A DNA stretch of 64,000 nt from Acanthochromis polyacanthus (taxonomy: Eukaryota; Chordata; Actinopteri; Pomacentridae): positions 29,704,067 to 29,768,066 of the forward strand of contig NC_067117.1 of NCBI RefSeq assembly GCF_021347895.1, in the 5' to 3' direction. Shown here in pieces: positions 26,650 through 41,249 of the stretch. A program made the translations under genes and the position numbers. Within the stretch, counting starts at the first letter, position 1. The number at the start of each line of letters is the position of its first letter. The notes beneath the pieces were generated by a model that was not told the DNA's origin, did no database searches, and was given only the letters and a program-made list of their open reading frames with translations.

Positions 26650-28813
26650 GACTCATTTATGAAAGTGCTTTCTGCCCTTTGAATTTGGATTTATTATTCA
26701 TTCTTATATCTATGATTTCCGGTTTTAAATATTTGTGCTGTGAGAACAAACTACACCAATCATAGGTTGTCTGTTATACATTATATTGTGTATAGAACAG
26801 TAATATATTAGTGTACTGTGGTTTCTACTACATTCTCTTCTATTGTACTACATTTATTAGACAACGCAGTTATTATTCTTGCAAGATTTGTACAATCTTT
26901 CAAATTTGTAAGATTTTACATAAAAATAAGATGATGAGGTGACAAAACACTTTGTTAAAAAGCAGCCTTTTAATGCTATCAATTGTAGTATTATTCCAAC
27001 AGTGGCTTTATTTGCCTTAACAGGACATAATCTGGTAAATAGCAAGTCAGAAAATAGATGTTTACGGTTTGGGTTAACCCTTCCAGCAGTCAGTTCTGAA
27101 GAGTCATTGACAGACATTGAGAATAATAAAGACATTTAGGGTTCAAACATTCACAAATACAGTTTAAAACACGGGATTAAAGTAAAAGAAGGTGAGAAGT
27201 AGGTGTCAGTGTACCAAAGGTAAACTGAGTGTTTCTCAAAGGACAGACAACCTGAGGTAGAAATGAAAAATGATAGCCTAAGCAAGGATTTTTATAAGGC
27301 ATTGTCAAACTATTCTTCTCCAAGGACAAGCTCTACTCTGCAAGCAACAAAGTAAATCATCAGGAGAAAAGAGACAGACAGTGAAAGGCACCGAGACATG
27401 TGATTTTTGCGAGACAAACCTGGAACCAAAAACTGACGGGGGTAAAAAGTGAGCAGTGTCAGCCTTGGGGCCTATTGAAGTCGTCTCCCAGGTACATTAT
27501 TGCACCAGATGTTTAGGATTTTATGAAAGCTCATTAAAGAGATGTGGCATCCCTATAACTCAATACAGAAAGGACACAGAGGAAGAAATCCTACAAAGCT
27601 GGAGAAAGTGTTGACGGGAAGATCAGTCTGTCGAGATTTGAATTTAACATCTAGGCCTGGAAAACAGACAGTCCAGTGATCTGCAATCAGTTTTGTTTGA
27701 GTAAAAGTCTATATTCAGAACATATAGACATGTTTCACAGCCATGTAATTCACCACAGCATGGCAGCACTTGGAAATTGGTATCATGGCAGAGTGCAGAG
27801 CTCCCCTCCAACATTCACTATTGCAGTGGAGGAAATCATTATGTCATCAAAATGGTTGTGGGTGGAAAAAGGCAGCAGGCAGGAATTTGCCTCCCACCCA
27901 TCAGGTTTAGTTTTATTAGCATGACAACCATACAGTGCAATAAAAATCATGCTTTAAAAAAAAAAAGCAAAAATAAACCTACTTGACTGCTTAAACAAGA
28001 TACTGCATAGCTGACAAGGTAGCTAAAACAGTGCTCCAAAAAGATGCCATTAGCTTTGGGAAATAATTGATGTAATGTTATCTAATTATTCCTCAAACTG
28101 TTTGTCCGAAGCATCTATGTTTTCTGTTCTATTTTGTCACTCGAGAAAGTCTACGGAGTCATGAACAGCCCCAAATATGTAGGAGGGTATTTTATTCATA
28201 TTATGTTGGCTGCAAATGCCAGCAGGTAATTGTTTTTATAGTTGGACTCCATGATGGCACCGTTGTTTCACTGTAAATTAATACAGACATGATGGTGCAG
28301 CATCTGAGTGTCAAGCTCAGTGCAGAACAGCATCGTCTTTGGTATTAGAGAGAGTTTTAATGAGAGCAGCAATGTAGAGGTTTGAAGTAGAATTAGTTTT
28401 TAGGTCATTTATTAGTCATCATTTGAAAGTAGAGCAGCAGTGCATAAGAAACTCAGTCAAATACAGGCAAACCAACAGTGTGTTGAATTGTAAAGTCTGA
28501 TGATTTGTTGACCCATCCAGCCACCCCAACATCCTCCCTAAGCAGACTTCATTCATAACATCACCTGGTGTCCTCTTTTGCTGCTGTCATATTTACTTCA
28601 ACCACTAGAGTGCCGTGTTTGGGGGACTTGCTATAAAGGTTTATGTTGCTTTTTCTTGCAATGATAGTAAATGATAGAAATGATAGAAAATGTCTTTTTT
28701 CTTGTAATTTACTTCTAAAAATCAGATTTTTGTACAGTATATTGTGTATTCAAAACATGTAAAGTTAAATAATTAAAGCCTTTCTTTTTTGTTCTAATGT
28801 TGATGATTATGGC
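26650..28813. other. Gene-free AT-rich sequence
   Basis: No coding or RNA features recognised in 2.1 kb. Confidence 0.4.
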
Positions 28814-28817
28814 TTAA

Positions 28818-29563
28818 AGCTCGTGTCCGGAGTTTGAATCGCAGCGTCTCCCAAAACACTGTTGGTCCCATCCTCCCTCTGATTTCGCGAGATACCTAGT
28901 GATGCCCCTTTATTTGTGCACGCTTGTGATTACACTCGTGTATCCCTCTCGATGACGTTGTTTATCAAACTTAGTGCATTTACGCGTGTATATGTGTTAC
29001 ATTGTTTATTTATTTCTATCTAGAGTTCAGAATTGCATGACTCCTCTGACAAAGAGTATGTCCCAGACGCCCCAACATCTTCCTCCAGAGGTCGGGCATC
29101 TAAACGAAGCCGTCAGGCGGGCTATGGAGGCCGTGGTCGGGGAGCGACGCGAGCACCCCGAGCCAAAAAACGTCCTGCAGTCTCTTGGCCTGACAAGCCG
29201 TGGGATTGGTAACTTTTCTGGAAGTTGCTGAGCCCTGATGCTCTCTCCTCCACAAGCAAAACAAATGTGCGCGCGGTTGCGTAGTGCGTAGCTCGCCCAC
29301 CTCTGCATGGGCTTGCTTGCTGTGCGCATAACCGTTGATTGACAGCATGACAAAGCGGAAGCTCGAACTTGATTGGCTGGCTGCCGACCGGCACTTTTTG
29401 GAATAACATGGGGGTCTATGAGAGGAAGGCGGAGCTCATGAATAAATTTTCATATCGCGTTATACTAACATTATATTATAGTATCGAACTAGACTAACAC
29501 ATTTAAGCTTTGTTAAACAATGATACATAAATTGAAAACAAATGGAAACTCCGGACACGAGCT
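28818..29563. mobile_element. TTAA-flanked (piggyBac-like) element
   Basis: The inverted ends AGCTCGTGTCCGGAGTTT (28818 on) and its complement (to 29563) are each bordered by TTAA (28814-28817, 29564-29567). TTAA target duplication is diagnostic of piggyBac-type transposition. The 746-bp body is much more GC-rich in its middle and holds the 62-codon frame listed below. No transposase catalytic domain is present. Confidence 0.75.
29024..29209 (+). other. Exon-like 62-codon frame in the TTAA element
   Basis: The frame opens right after a pyrimidine-rich stretch ending in TAG (29021-29023), an acceptor-like context. It reads DSSDKEYVPDAPTSSS then a basic stretch rich in R, G, A and K (RGRASKRSRQAGYGGRGRG and on) to DKPWDW and stop; GGTAACT at the end is donor-like. 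An acidic D/E/S block followed by an RG-rich block is the style of a transposase or nuclear-protein N-terminus. There is no ATG at the start, so it would have to be an internal exon. Not assigned to a family. Confidence 0.3.
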
Positions 29564-29567
29564 TTAA

Positions 29568-32500
29568 ATGTCATGGAAATCAGAGATCCAGTATCTCAAA
29601 ATAATACAATATTTCCATACTGAGTTTCAGTGAAGGACTAGTCAAACAGTACAAATATTACGTGTCTCTCGGTCTAGTTCAGCAACTGTTCATGCAATCC
29701 TGAACACCACCAACACCCTCCACAAGATCACATTTAGACACCAAACTCAAACTACATGATAGTTTGATTAAGATTGTCAAAAATTACTTGGTTAGGGTTT
29801 GTAAATTTAAATTTAAACTACAACATCTCACTTCACGTTTGCAACTTCTCCCTTTTTTTCTGGGTTACCAGAGTGATGAGACAACATATTTCCTTCAAAA
29901 TATGATCAAGAATGGAATTAATTATGTAGGAATGTGATTTTGTGGAGACTGTGTTGCATATTACCCACTTGTCCAGTGATCTCTTGCCCCCATCAGCTAT
30001 CCACAAGCGCCACACAATTTGCATGGCGTTTCAAAATGCAGAAGAAGTACTTAAACTTGTATTTTCTTGGTCTGAAAGTGCTGAACTTGAAATCAGCCCC
30101 TTACCCACAGTAAGTGCTTCTACTCCACAGGGTCGCAAATGGAGCTTTAATATTGCTACCAGCAGATCCACTTCAACACCAGCACATAGCTCAGGAGAAC
30201 TCCAGAAGTTCACCGCAGGGACGGAATTTATTTCTTCTATCCTTCATGTGGGGTCCACTGTGAGCAGCTGGCGTATTGTGAGCGGTTCACATTATGAACT
30301 TTTCATGGGCCACAAGTCGACGGAGCAGTTTGCTGAGTGTGCAGCACACAGATCACAGCGGGGACAGAAAAACTCCTTCAGTGTTGATGTGCAGAAGCAG
30401 CCACAGTGTCACCGAACAGCTACGAGGGAAGGTTGGATTTTCCACCGCAGCACTCGCTCTGTTTTCTGTCCGAACTGTGTCCCGAGGCTAAAGATGAAAC
30501 GGTCTTCATGAGACGATATCGAGAAGAAAACACACACAGACACGCATCAGCTTGAATGCATTCAAATGCCAGTTGCGATCGTCCTCTCAAACTGTTCTCG
30601 AGGGTGATCAGAAGGAATTTGCATATATTCTTAAATGTAAGCGCTGAACTCTGCAATTATGTGAAACCCCGAGTGTGTGTGATAGACTGCACACATAATT
30701 GTTTGTGTACGCGAAGAGGGGCCATGTTTTCAGCAGCAATGGAAGGGGAGGCGCCCTCGCTGAATGCAGCCCCTCTAGCAGCTGTCTAACACAGCTGTGG
30801 CAATTCATAAAAGATACACTCACACACACATTATCATAAAAAACATACACATACGGTGTTACATCTAAGAAGGCCTCCTGGGGATGTTACCTTCCACCTC
30901 ATGTTTCCGTGACACAGGCGATGATAATTAGACTAATTCAAAGTCTCCTCAGAATGAGGGACGGAGATGAGGCGAAGGCAGGCAGACATCCCTGAAAGCA
31001 GAGCAGCGAGGTAAGCATGCACACACAGGGTTGACGGGGAGTTCATCCCATACTGTCGAATAACATTACTGCACCAAGAGATCCATACCTTATTGCAGGC
31101 AGGACGGGGGAATAACCGGAGGCTAGGTTGTGGTTGGGTAGCTTCTGCGGGGGGCTTCTTCACCGTGACCAGAGGAAGAAGCTGGAGGGGGAAAAGAATA
31201 GACAAGTGACCTCTGAGGAGTTGCAGCTCAGCCCCACTAAACTCTTTCTGAAACTCAAAAGTGATGCTCTTCTTCTGCATCGGGTTCACAAAATGAACGT
31301 TCCTTATGCAAATAGTGAGATATCAGCATGGGGGTTAAAGAAAGTAACAGACCATTTTCCAGATGAACTTAAAGAGTTTGTAGCCATACAGACCAGCCTG
31401 ACTGAAAGTAGGAGGTTGGTCAGAAAGCTAGAAATCTTAGCAAGGATGGGTGGCCAAGAAAGTGCAGAAGGCAAAAGTTGTACAGTGGTAGAGGAGATTC
31501 TTTGTCCCTACAGCCATCAGGCACCACAACAAATCGGTCAAGGCTAGTGGCTAATGGCCTGGATTGTTGCCTGCCACACTTCAGTGCCTCAACGGTGCCT
31601 CAACGGTGCAAAAAAAAAAAAAAAAAACCCAATGCTTTTGGTCATTTTCCCAAGCATTCCTCCTATAATGATACATATTATCTCTGTTGTTTTACTGTAT
31701 TTAGACTTTTTAATACTCCATTTCATTGTTAATCATCAGCCCGATTTTGCACCTTATTTGTTCTACCAGCACGATTTCCACGATACTTTGCACATTATTT
31801 CACACATTATTTTTCCTTAAGGTGTGAGCTACTGGGTGCCTGCAATTTACCCAAAGGATGAATAAAATATCTATCTACTGTATCTCTATCTATGTAGAGG
31901 CGTGACACTGACTTTTCAGAAACTGTCTGGATGCTGGTACACTCATCTACAGTCAAGAGAAGCCTGAACATAAGCGGTCCTTGCAGCCATATATAAATTA
32001 CATGATTCCACACCTTTGTGCCCTATGGGGAAACACAACAGCTGTGCCTTTGGGGAAAAAAAAGTTTTATCTAAATAAACTTGCTTTGCCTCTAAGTAGC
32101 AAGTCAGAAAGTAAAGATGTAGAGGTTACAATGGTGGCGGCGTCTGGCATTCATGTAGAAGTTGTTGACCTGACACAAATCTGCAAACTAAATTTTACTT
32201 TTTACTTACCTCTTACCACAATCTTACCAAAACGGAATCCAGTCATTTAGTTGCTTCAACCTAACTACACCCTAACCAATTTATATTCTATAGCATTGGT
32301 GTTTTGCTTTTCTTAAACATATCATAGTTGATGTGTTAAATGTAGAAAGTGGTCATTTTAAAGTAAATGAAATTGTACTTTAAAAGGTTTTAATGGAGTT
32401 TGACAGAATTATGGTAAGAAAGAAAGCATGACTGGCCTCAGTTAATGTGAGATGTTGACGTGTACATAGAGGATGTTTATGATCTTTTGTGGATCATTAA

Positions 32501-33099
32501 TTCTTACATAAGCTTCAGTAAAAATCAGATAACTGTCTTTTAGATATCTGATCATGAACCAAAGCTTAAATCAAAGGAAAATATTGGCTTCATTATGATT
32601 AGAAAAATTCTCTGGGAGAATTGTCAGTCGATTTCACAGGAAGCAATGTGATTTGCTCTAACAAACCCTTTTGAAATCGACTAACTGCTTTGATGCTGGA
32701 TAAAGTCAGTGTGCAAAATGAAGACAAACCATATGACGCTCAGCGTTGAAGACGGATACAGGAAGCATCTCAGTGTTTGTACTAAGACAACACTGACGTA
32801 CAGTAAATAAGGCTCGAGGCTTGTTCATCTCGTGGAGCACAATGTAACTGAAGCCTCCTCTAATGGGACATTACGCTCATCTAAACAGCCCTGCTGAGAC
32901 TCATAACCCTCCACGGCACATGTCTGTCACTCTTGCACTCATCTGCTGCAGTGTTGCTGGTGTTGCTTCAAGCTTCACAGCTCATTTAGATGTAAATGTC
33001 AAGCTTTTAAAAACAGCTCTCGAAGGCTTGTTAATGGGCTTCTGTTGGTTTTGAAGGCAGAGCGCACGATTACGGGTTGCAGGTCTTTGTGAAAGAGAA
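29568..33099. other. Mostly unique sequence; unassigned 189-codon frame at 29942-30511
   Basis: The frame 29942-30511 (+) has an ATG start but no domain, repeat, signal peptide or family I recognise, and minus-strand frames overlap it. It may be chance. The frame 31128-31547 is likewise unassigned. A-rich run at 31611-31627. No other structure. Confidence 0.35.
31740..31895 (+). repeat. LINE-like 3' tail ending in (ATCT)n
   Basis: Reads tgcaccttatttgttctacc ... caatttacccaaaggatgaa, then TAAAATATCTATCTACTGTA and further ATCT units. An AATAAA(A)-type end running into ATCT repeats is typical of fish LINE 3' ends. No coding part. Confidence 0.45.
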
Positions 33100-33464
33100 A
33101 GACAAAGTTCAGAACTTTATTTCTTGCATTTGAGAGAACATGCACAATTTGTGTGAGTGTAATCATCGACATTTGCATTAGATGTACTGGCAAACTCATG
33201 CAAAACAACAACGATCACCTTTACTGGGACCTGTACATTGGACATTGAGAGGTTTGCGCAGGTTTCAGTGAGGCTGGGAGGAATGTTGTTTGAACAACAC
33301 TGGAGTCATTTCTGTGTTCAGACACCTGATAGAAAGACAATTCCAAGAACTAAAAGACGTTATGACGGGCTGTGATTTGGTAGGAACCCCTATCAGACGA
33401 CATCCAACAACACTTCTGATGTGACTTTATGATATCTGAGTTTAAATAACAGTTGACCACTTAT

Positions 33465-33680
33465 ATCAATTGAAAACATGTATTACAAGATCCCATGAAA
33501 ATAGATCAAACTAGATAACATGGTTGAAAATTTAAGTTTTTGTTGACATGATTAATAGTTCTTAATCTATTTTATGACATAAACTGAGCAATGAGTAGCA
33601 TTATGTTGGCTTTCACTGTAATGACGGTATTATTGGTGACGGCATTAATGTGTCATATTTTGGGGATTTCCCTTACTTGT
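33465..33680 (+). repeat. Diverged outlying copy of the 36.7-38.3 kb tandem unit
   Basis: Matches the tandem unit: caagatcccat, taaactgagcaatgagtagc, attatgttggc, ggtattattggtgacggc. It lies in the first copy of the local duplication. Confidence 0.55.
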
Positions 33681-33938
33681 ATCTGTTGCTTCACTTTTTC
33701 ATGTATTTAATGTGGAATTTGCACATTTATGTTGACATTTGCATGAAATGTAATGGAAAACCCATGCCAAACATCAACAGTCATCTGTTTAGAACTTTCT
33801 GACTTTGAAAGGTTGGTGCAAGTTTCATTAAGTCTGAGAAGAATCTTGTTCCCACCGTACTGGATTAAATTCTGTGTTCAGACACCTGATAGAAAGACAA
33901 TTACAAAAAACAGAGGTTATGACTGACTGACAAGAACC

Positions 33939-34463
33939 AGGCGTAAACTAACCATGACGTCACCCGTTGGTTTCAACACCGAGAAAATGAAGCCTGGATT
34001 TTGCTACTTCCTGGTCGCCGTTTTGGATTTTTTGGAGCCAGTGACGTAAAAAGTGTCATCAAACAGGCTGGACCGGAAAGCAACTAGGGGCAGGATTGGC
34101 TGAGGACTCTTTTATCCCGCCCACGTTTTACCGCAGAGGCTTCTGTTGCTGTCTATCAAGTATAGCCACGCCCCCTGGCTCTGCCAACTTTAACAATTTA
34201 TTTAAAATACAGTATTGATTTATTTTAAGATCGGCCACCTGATCTCTCATTTTGACCATGAAAACTAACGGGAAAAAAATCCTGAGCTGTAGAAAATCAG
34301 TCTATCAAATTTTATTTTTTCCAAAAATGAATTGGGGTCTATGGAGAAAAAGCTTTTTGGAGCCAACCCTAGCGGACGGCGTGATATTGCAAGTTTTTGA
34401 CACTTCCGGGTGGGCTTCATTTTTGGAGCCAGATGCTACGTCCACTATATATACAGTGTATGG
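33939..34463. mobile_element. Unclassified 525-bp insertion with 8-bp target duplication
   Basis: The insertion separates sequence that is continuous in the sister copy (TTTGGTAGGAACCCC at about 33376). It is bordered by CAAGAACC (33931-33938) and CAGGAACC (34464-34471), 7 of 8 matching. It begins AGGCGTAAACTAACCATGAC and ends ATATACAGTGTATGG. The ends do not pair well, so the superfamily is uncertain, though an 8-bp duplication points to hAT. Confidence 0.55.
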
Positions 34464-34530
34464 CAGGAACCCCTATCAGATGACACCAGACGACTCCTCT
34501 GATTCAGATAATATCTGGTTTCAATAACAG

Positions 34531-36699
34531 TCCAATATGCTGGCCTGACCCCGTCTTCACTGCTGTAACGAAACACATCCAGGTGACGGGATCAGCTGCA
34601 GGAGCAACTAAATTTTACCACTCAAATACAATAAAAGCCTGACTAAAGTGTGATAAATTCAGGTCCATTGTTATTAAAACAGAGAATGTCAAGCTGTGGA
34701 ACCACACCGTGTAATCAAAGACAAATGCTAATGTTATTTTGTCATCATACGTTATTTTTCTGCTAGAAAAGAGTAATTGCTTTTGATTAGGACATTACTA
34801 TTTACAACAATAGTTCATCATATTGGGGATATATTTGTTTTTATTCTATCTGAGGCTGAGAAGTTGGGGGTTGTCATTCAAGTGAACAGGGGACGATCAG
34901 AAGGTTTGTCATTTACCCTGGCTGGAGTCAGTGTTTAGGGCTACCGATAGCCATAATCATACCAATCCGTACAAACCCCTCCTCTGTCTGGGCCTGCTGC
35001 TGCCAAGGGCATGGATTACCAGAAGAAAAAAAACAATTTGGAGGGACCGGGGCGTGCTGCAACCATCGGAGTCAGAGCGGATATGAGAGGCAGGTTCTTT
35101 GTTCTCCCTGATATTTATCTGTCCAAGGCCAAGCAGGAGAGGAGATGTCACCACAAAGACAGGGTCTCCCAGGTCGGCAGCCTGGTATTAAACTGATCTA
35201 TGCATGTATCCAAGGGAGATAACAGCACACATCACAGGTCGGCTCACAAGAACAATCTGGGGGAAAAGTGGCACCCAGATGCATATAGAAGGGTGCTGGG
35301 TGGGAGATCTGCCAAACACATCACGTCTTAATCAGGCATGAAACCAAGGATAAACCCATCTCAAGTCAGTTTGGTTTATGCTTAGCCTCCCTTTTGTGCT
35401 CAAACAAGAAAATCACATTAAAGTGTTCAGAAATTTTACACAAGTCAAGTGATTTTTTTGCATCAAACATTACCGCTTTTAATGCACAAACTAATTGCAA
35501 TTTCTATTTTGTTGATTCTCTCCAGTGAAAATGTCCCTTTCAGGCCTGCTGTGTGGACAAAATTTAAGCTCCAGTTGCCTTTCAGTTCTCATCAGAAAGC
35601 TGTCAGCATTAATTGATCTTAAAAATAGTTTTTCAAAGACTTATGAGCCGTATGAAAGTGTGCGGCAGATTACCCTTGACTGGCTGCCTGTAAGTCCGGA
35701 CAGACGGCAGTCGCAGCCTCGCTGGCACCAACGCAGAGAGAGAACATGTCAGCAGCAAGGTGAAAAAGTAGCAGTTACATAAAAGAGAACAAGTCAGCGC
35801 GAGGCTCTGTTTGCTTCTCCCATTCTGTGCCTCCTCCTCTGGGTTAAACCCGCAAGATCAATCCACAGCTGTGAAGTAGGGAGGGCACCTTGAAAATGCT
35901 GCTATTTATTTGTTTGAAATGTTCCTTTCCTTTCTAGTCTTCTTAAGGCCACCAGGGATACCACCATTGATTTCCACTTCAATAACTTGACCTCTGACCT
36001 CCAAAAAGGACATGACGTCCCTTGGCTGGATGCTCGCAGCCAGGTGTGGTGAGGGAAATCTCCAGTCTCTGTTGCATGGTTTGACTCATTTACATAATTT
36101 CAAGTAAAGAGCTTTTTTTCCCTACCACTTAGGTTAATTGCCGTTTCTGTTTGGGTCTGCAACAAGAGAGCAATGGGCAGTCACACACTCGCAGCTGTTT
36201 CATATTTTTCCAAAAGCTCAAAAGGCCACTGGCCTCCATTTCAGCTGTGAACCCTGAATTAGAGAAAGAGAAAATTGGAACATTTACATGCATCTTGCAG
36301 ACACAGATAATCTTCGAGAAGCCACGTATCTTTTCTAGCGTGCATCTGTTTCAGTCTCTAGTCTCATCCTGGCGTGCACTTTTTTGAGTGCGAGCCGTAT
36401 GAGAGGACTTTTCGCTGTTTGCAGATGGACTCCCCGTCTGTACTGAAGTGAAGACCACCTGCTGGGATGCTGTCAACCGGCGCAGAGTTCGCCGCAGGAT
36501 TCGCCCAGCTCTGCAATCTTTCAAAACTGTGATGGAGCACGTGCAACTCAAGATCACTGCAGATTACAGAGGTTGGCCAGTATAACCCATCAATCAATAT
36601 TGTCCTAATTATGCAGAGAAGCTGACTCTCTGCTGCCATGGGATCCCACTCTGGAGGAAGTTATTGTGTTATCTTTAAAGGGCCAGGGCAAGAGATTTT
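34531..36699. other. Gene-free sequence
   Basis: No recognised gene, RNA or transposon. The 78- to 91-codon frames here show no family resemblance. Confidence 0.4.
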
Positions 36700-38290
36700 A
36701 TCAATAAAACTGATGATTTATATTTTTCTCTTGACAAAATGTTCTTAAAGTCTTTCAAAGCATCTTTATTGTGAGGTTAAGAGATGAATTCTGGGCAGTA
36801 CAGTATATTTGTGTTTCAAAGTTGGCTACTTAAATTGATTACAAAAATACGTTACAAGATCCCATTAAAAAAAGAGTTGATGGTAATTTTCTCTATTTTT
36901 TTGCATAAACAAAGCAATAAATAGTATGATATTGGCACCATATATCAAAATATTGGTATTATTGGCGGCTGTTTGACAGTTGTCATCTTGAGGCTTTGTT
37001 AAAAATAAATTTTAACAACATTTTATTATTATTTATTTTTATTAACTGAAATAAAAATCCATCCATCCATTCTCTAAAGTGAAATAAAATCATGCTGATT
37101 TATTTTTTTAATTTTTTTCCACAGTCAAAAGAGAGACAAAACACATTTATTGTGAGTTTAAGAGATGAAACTTGGACAATGCAGTATATTTTTATTTCAA
37201 AGTAGGCTACTTGAATTGATTAGAAAAATCCCATTAAACTATAAACAGCTGATGGTTTATTTCTCTATTTGACTGCATAAACAAATCAATGAATAATGTT
37301 ATACAGGCACCATATTTCTTAATATTGGTATTATTGGCGACTGTTTGTGACAACAGTCATATTTTTGGCATTCTTCAAAGTAAATGTTAACATTTTTGCT
37401 ATTATTATTTATTTTTTGTAACCAAAATTGTTAAAAACAGTGATGATTTTTTTCTTTTCACTATAAAGCTCTTACAGTCCCTCACAGTCAAACACAGAGA
37501 TAAAATACCTTTATTGTGAGGTTAAAGGCATTAGAGGAGATTTAATTTCCTACGATTTTGAACGTAGCATGCGCATGCGCACATACAACCTCTCCTTCAC
37601 CCCCCCCCCTCTAACCTCCCCTCTCTTAACATTTACGAAGAAACGCCCCCCTCCAGAAACTTGCGTAGCACTCCTGAAGTTGTCTTTTACAGCTGGGTCC
37701 CCCTGGATCTTTATCTGCCATTATGTAAAGAAAGATGAGCAAAACAAGTCTCCAGCTAACTACGAAGCTATACCAAAGCAACACATACACAAAACACGTA
37801 AGTCCAAGGCGTACGTAATCTACGTAACTAGGCCTGAGCCGGAAGATTTTTGATTGACAGGAAAGGGAGCAAACCAAACGCCTCGGTCCGAGCGCATTGA
37901 TTGGCTGATGTTTTTCAGGTCCTGCCATGTCCACAGTAATTTTTTATTCTTTTAGAGACCATACATACAAGTCCACTAAAGGTCAGTATATTCATTTTAT
38001 GTGAATCAGACAAATTAAACAACAAAAACATCCTCCATAATGCCTTTAAGAGATGGAACATGGGCAATACAGTCTATTTGTATTTCAAAGCTGGCTACTT
38101 AAATTGATCATAAAAAGATACATTACAAGATTTCATTAAAATATTATATTTTATTGCATAAACAAAGCAATGAATAGCATGATATTGGCACCATATACTG
38201 TAATGTTGGTATTACTGGTGACTGTGTTTGTGACAGTTGTCATATTTTGGCCATGTAACTACCATCTTTTAGTTTGAATTCTTTCTTAGG
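36700..38290 (+). repeat. Three tandem copies of a ~365-380-bp unit
   Basis: The word TTTATTGTGAG followed by GTTAA or TTTAA recurs at about 36766, 37147 and 37511 (spacings 381 and 364 bp). Each is followed by the same order of blocks: tttcaaag.tggctacttaaattgat, gcataaacaaagcaat, atattggcaccatat, attggtattattggcg. The third copy is split by the TTAA element at 37526-38045. Confidence 0.8.
37526..38045. mobile_element. TTAA-flanked element with AGGCATTA ends
   Basis: The 520-bp insert is bordered by TTAA (37522-37525, 38046-38049) and has imperfect inverted ends AGGCATTAGAGGAG and the complement of AGGCATTATGGAGGA. The two sister tandem copies read GTGAGGTTAAGAGATG or GTGAGTTTAAGAGATG without the insert, so the duplicated TTAA is seen directly. 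It is more GC-rich than its host repeat, with a C10 run at 37600-37609 and a GCATGCGCATGCGC stretch. No transposase. Confidence 0.8.
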
Positions 38291-39546
38291 TGTTTATATA
38301 TTGTATTCTTTGTTTCCCTTTCTGTAATTTTCTATTTGCAGACTCTTTGTTTCTGCATCTGTTCAAAGCAGGTAATGCAGTCTGACCTGATGACCAAGGA
38401 AAAGAGGCACTGAAATGTGCACACAACAATGAAACAGTTAATTCAGAAAGGCGACGCTAGAATGTGTTGTTTTTAATTTGAGAAACAGATTTTATCTTGA
38501 ACAAGAAAGGCTTGATGTTAACGCATTGCATTTACATTTTCTCTCTCGCTCTTCACCTACGTTAAGAACCAGGCCAGAATGTGGCAGATGGAAGCCACCC
38601 AGGTGTCAGAACAACCAACTGTAACTGGGCTATATCTCCCTGTTGTCTGTCCTTGTATCAAAAGACCAAATCAATGAGCCAAAAATATTAATTCATGTTC
38701 AACTACGGAACATAAAGAATCCCATTAGCACCTACGAAACAACAGTGGGCATCATTTGCTAATCCACTGAGAAGAATTTGACACCAGGTGCCACCACAGT
38801 GTTGTGTTTTTGAAGTTATTCTCTTCAGACCCCAAATATACTGAACTATGGAGCTGGAGCTGGGTGTGCAGAGGATAAAACAGAAAGACAAACTCAGGGC
38901 TAAATTTCAGAAGTAACAGTTATTCCAAATTGACATAATCAGCAATAAAAACTAGATTTGTCAGTAGCTGAGCTCCATTCAAATATAATGAAAATTTTAA
39001 CTGAATACTCCAACTGTTACATTAATATTAGGAGTTGGTTTGCAGAGATAATGCTTTACTCAGTGCATCTGATTCCATTTAACTTTTGTAAACTGGTGCA
39101 CACACTTTTCCATCTCAGTCATTTGCTAAACCTTTCAACTTTTCTTTTTCTGGTGTTTCAAGAAAGTGAACCTGAACATGTGAATAAAAACAACAGCTGT
39201 ATTCTGAATGCACTTATGTTACACTCAGGTCTGCAAGAAAAGAAAACAGAATTCAAGAGCACAAGTAAAATATGAGCTGTTGCCTGGACAGTGTAGGCAG
39301 CTGGACTGATATATTAGCAGTGATTTTGACAAATGTATATGAAACTGAAAACCAAAGCACATAGCTGAAATTCCTCCTGTACTGACACACCATCGTTATT
39401 CCAAATTCAAGAGCTTTATTTATCGCAAACACAATTATACATAGCATAATGTGCAGTGAAATGTATTGTGCACATATTTCAGATTGAAACAAATGACAAG
39501 GGATAATGGTTGGACATGAGTGTTGATAAGATACGGGGTTTGTTGA
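38291..39546. other. Gene-free sequence
   Basis: Possible retroelement fragment near 39395-39480 (gctttatttatcgcaaacac ... gtgaaatgtattgtgcacat). Nothing else recognised. Confidence 0.4.
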
Positions 39547-39630
39547 ATTCTCACAATATAGACACACATATAGAGGTTTGGGTAGCTGCAAAGATCAGAA
39601 AGCATCATTCCGTCTTAAATCGGGGTTATA

Positions 39631-41249
<1,619 letters not shown>

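Larger units (their letters stand above)
33100..34530 (+). repeat. Local tandem duplication, second copy interrupted
   Basis: 33100-33460 and 33690-34530 share blocks in the same order, including the exact TCTGTGTTCAGACACCTGAT (33312 and 33872) and GGAACCCCTATCAGA. The second copy is split by the element at 33939-34463. The copies have diverged, so the duplication is not recent. Confidence 0.65.

Noticed and set aside
29027..29409. Overlapping minus-strand frames of 82-108 codons
   Set aside because: They overlap the GC-rich middle of the TTAA element and show no domain; the plus-strand acidic/RG frame is the more plausible one.
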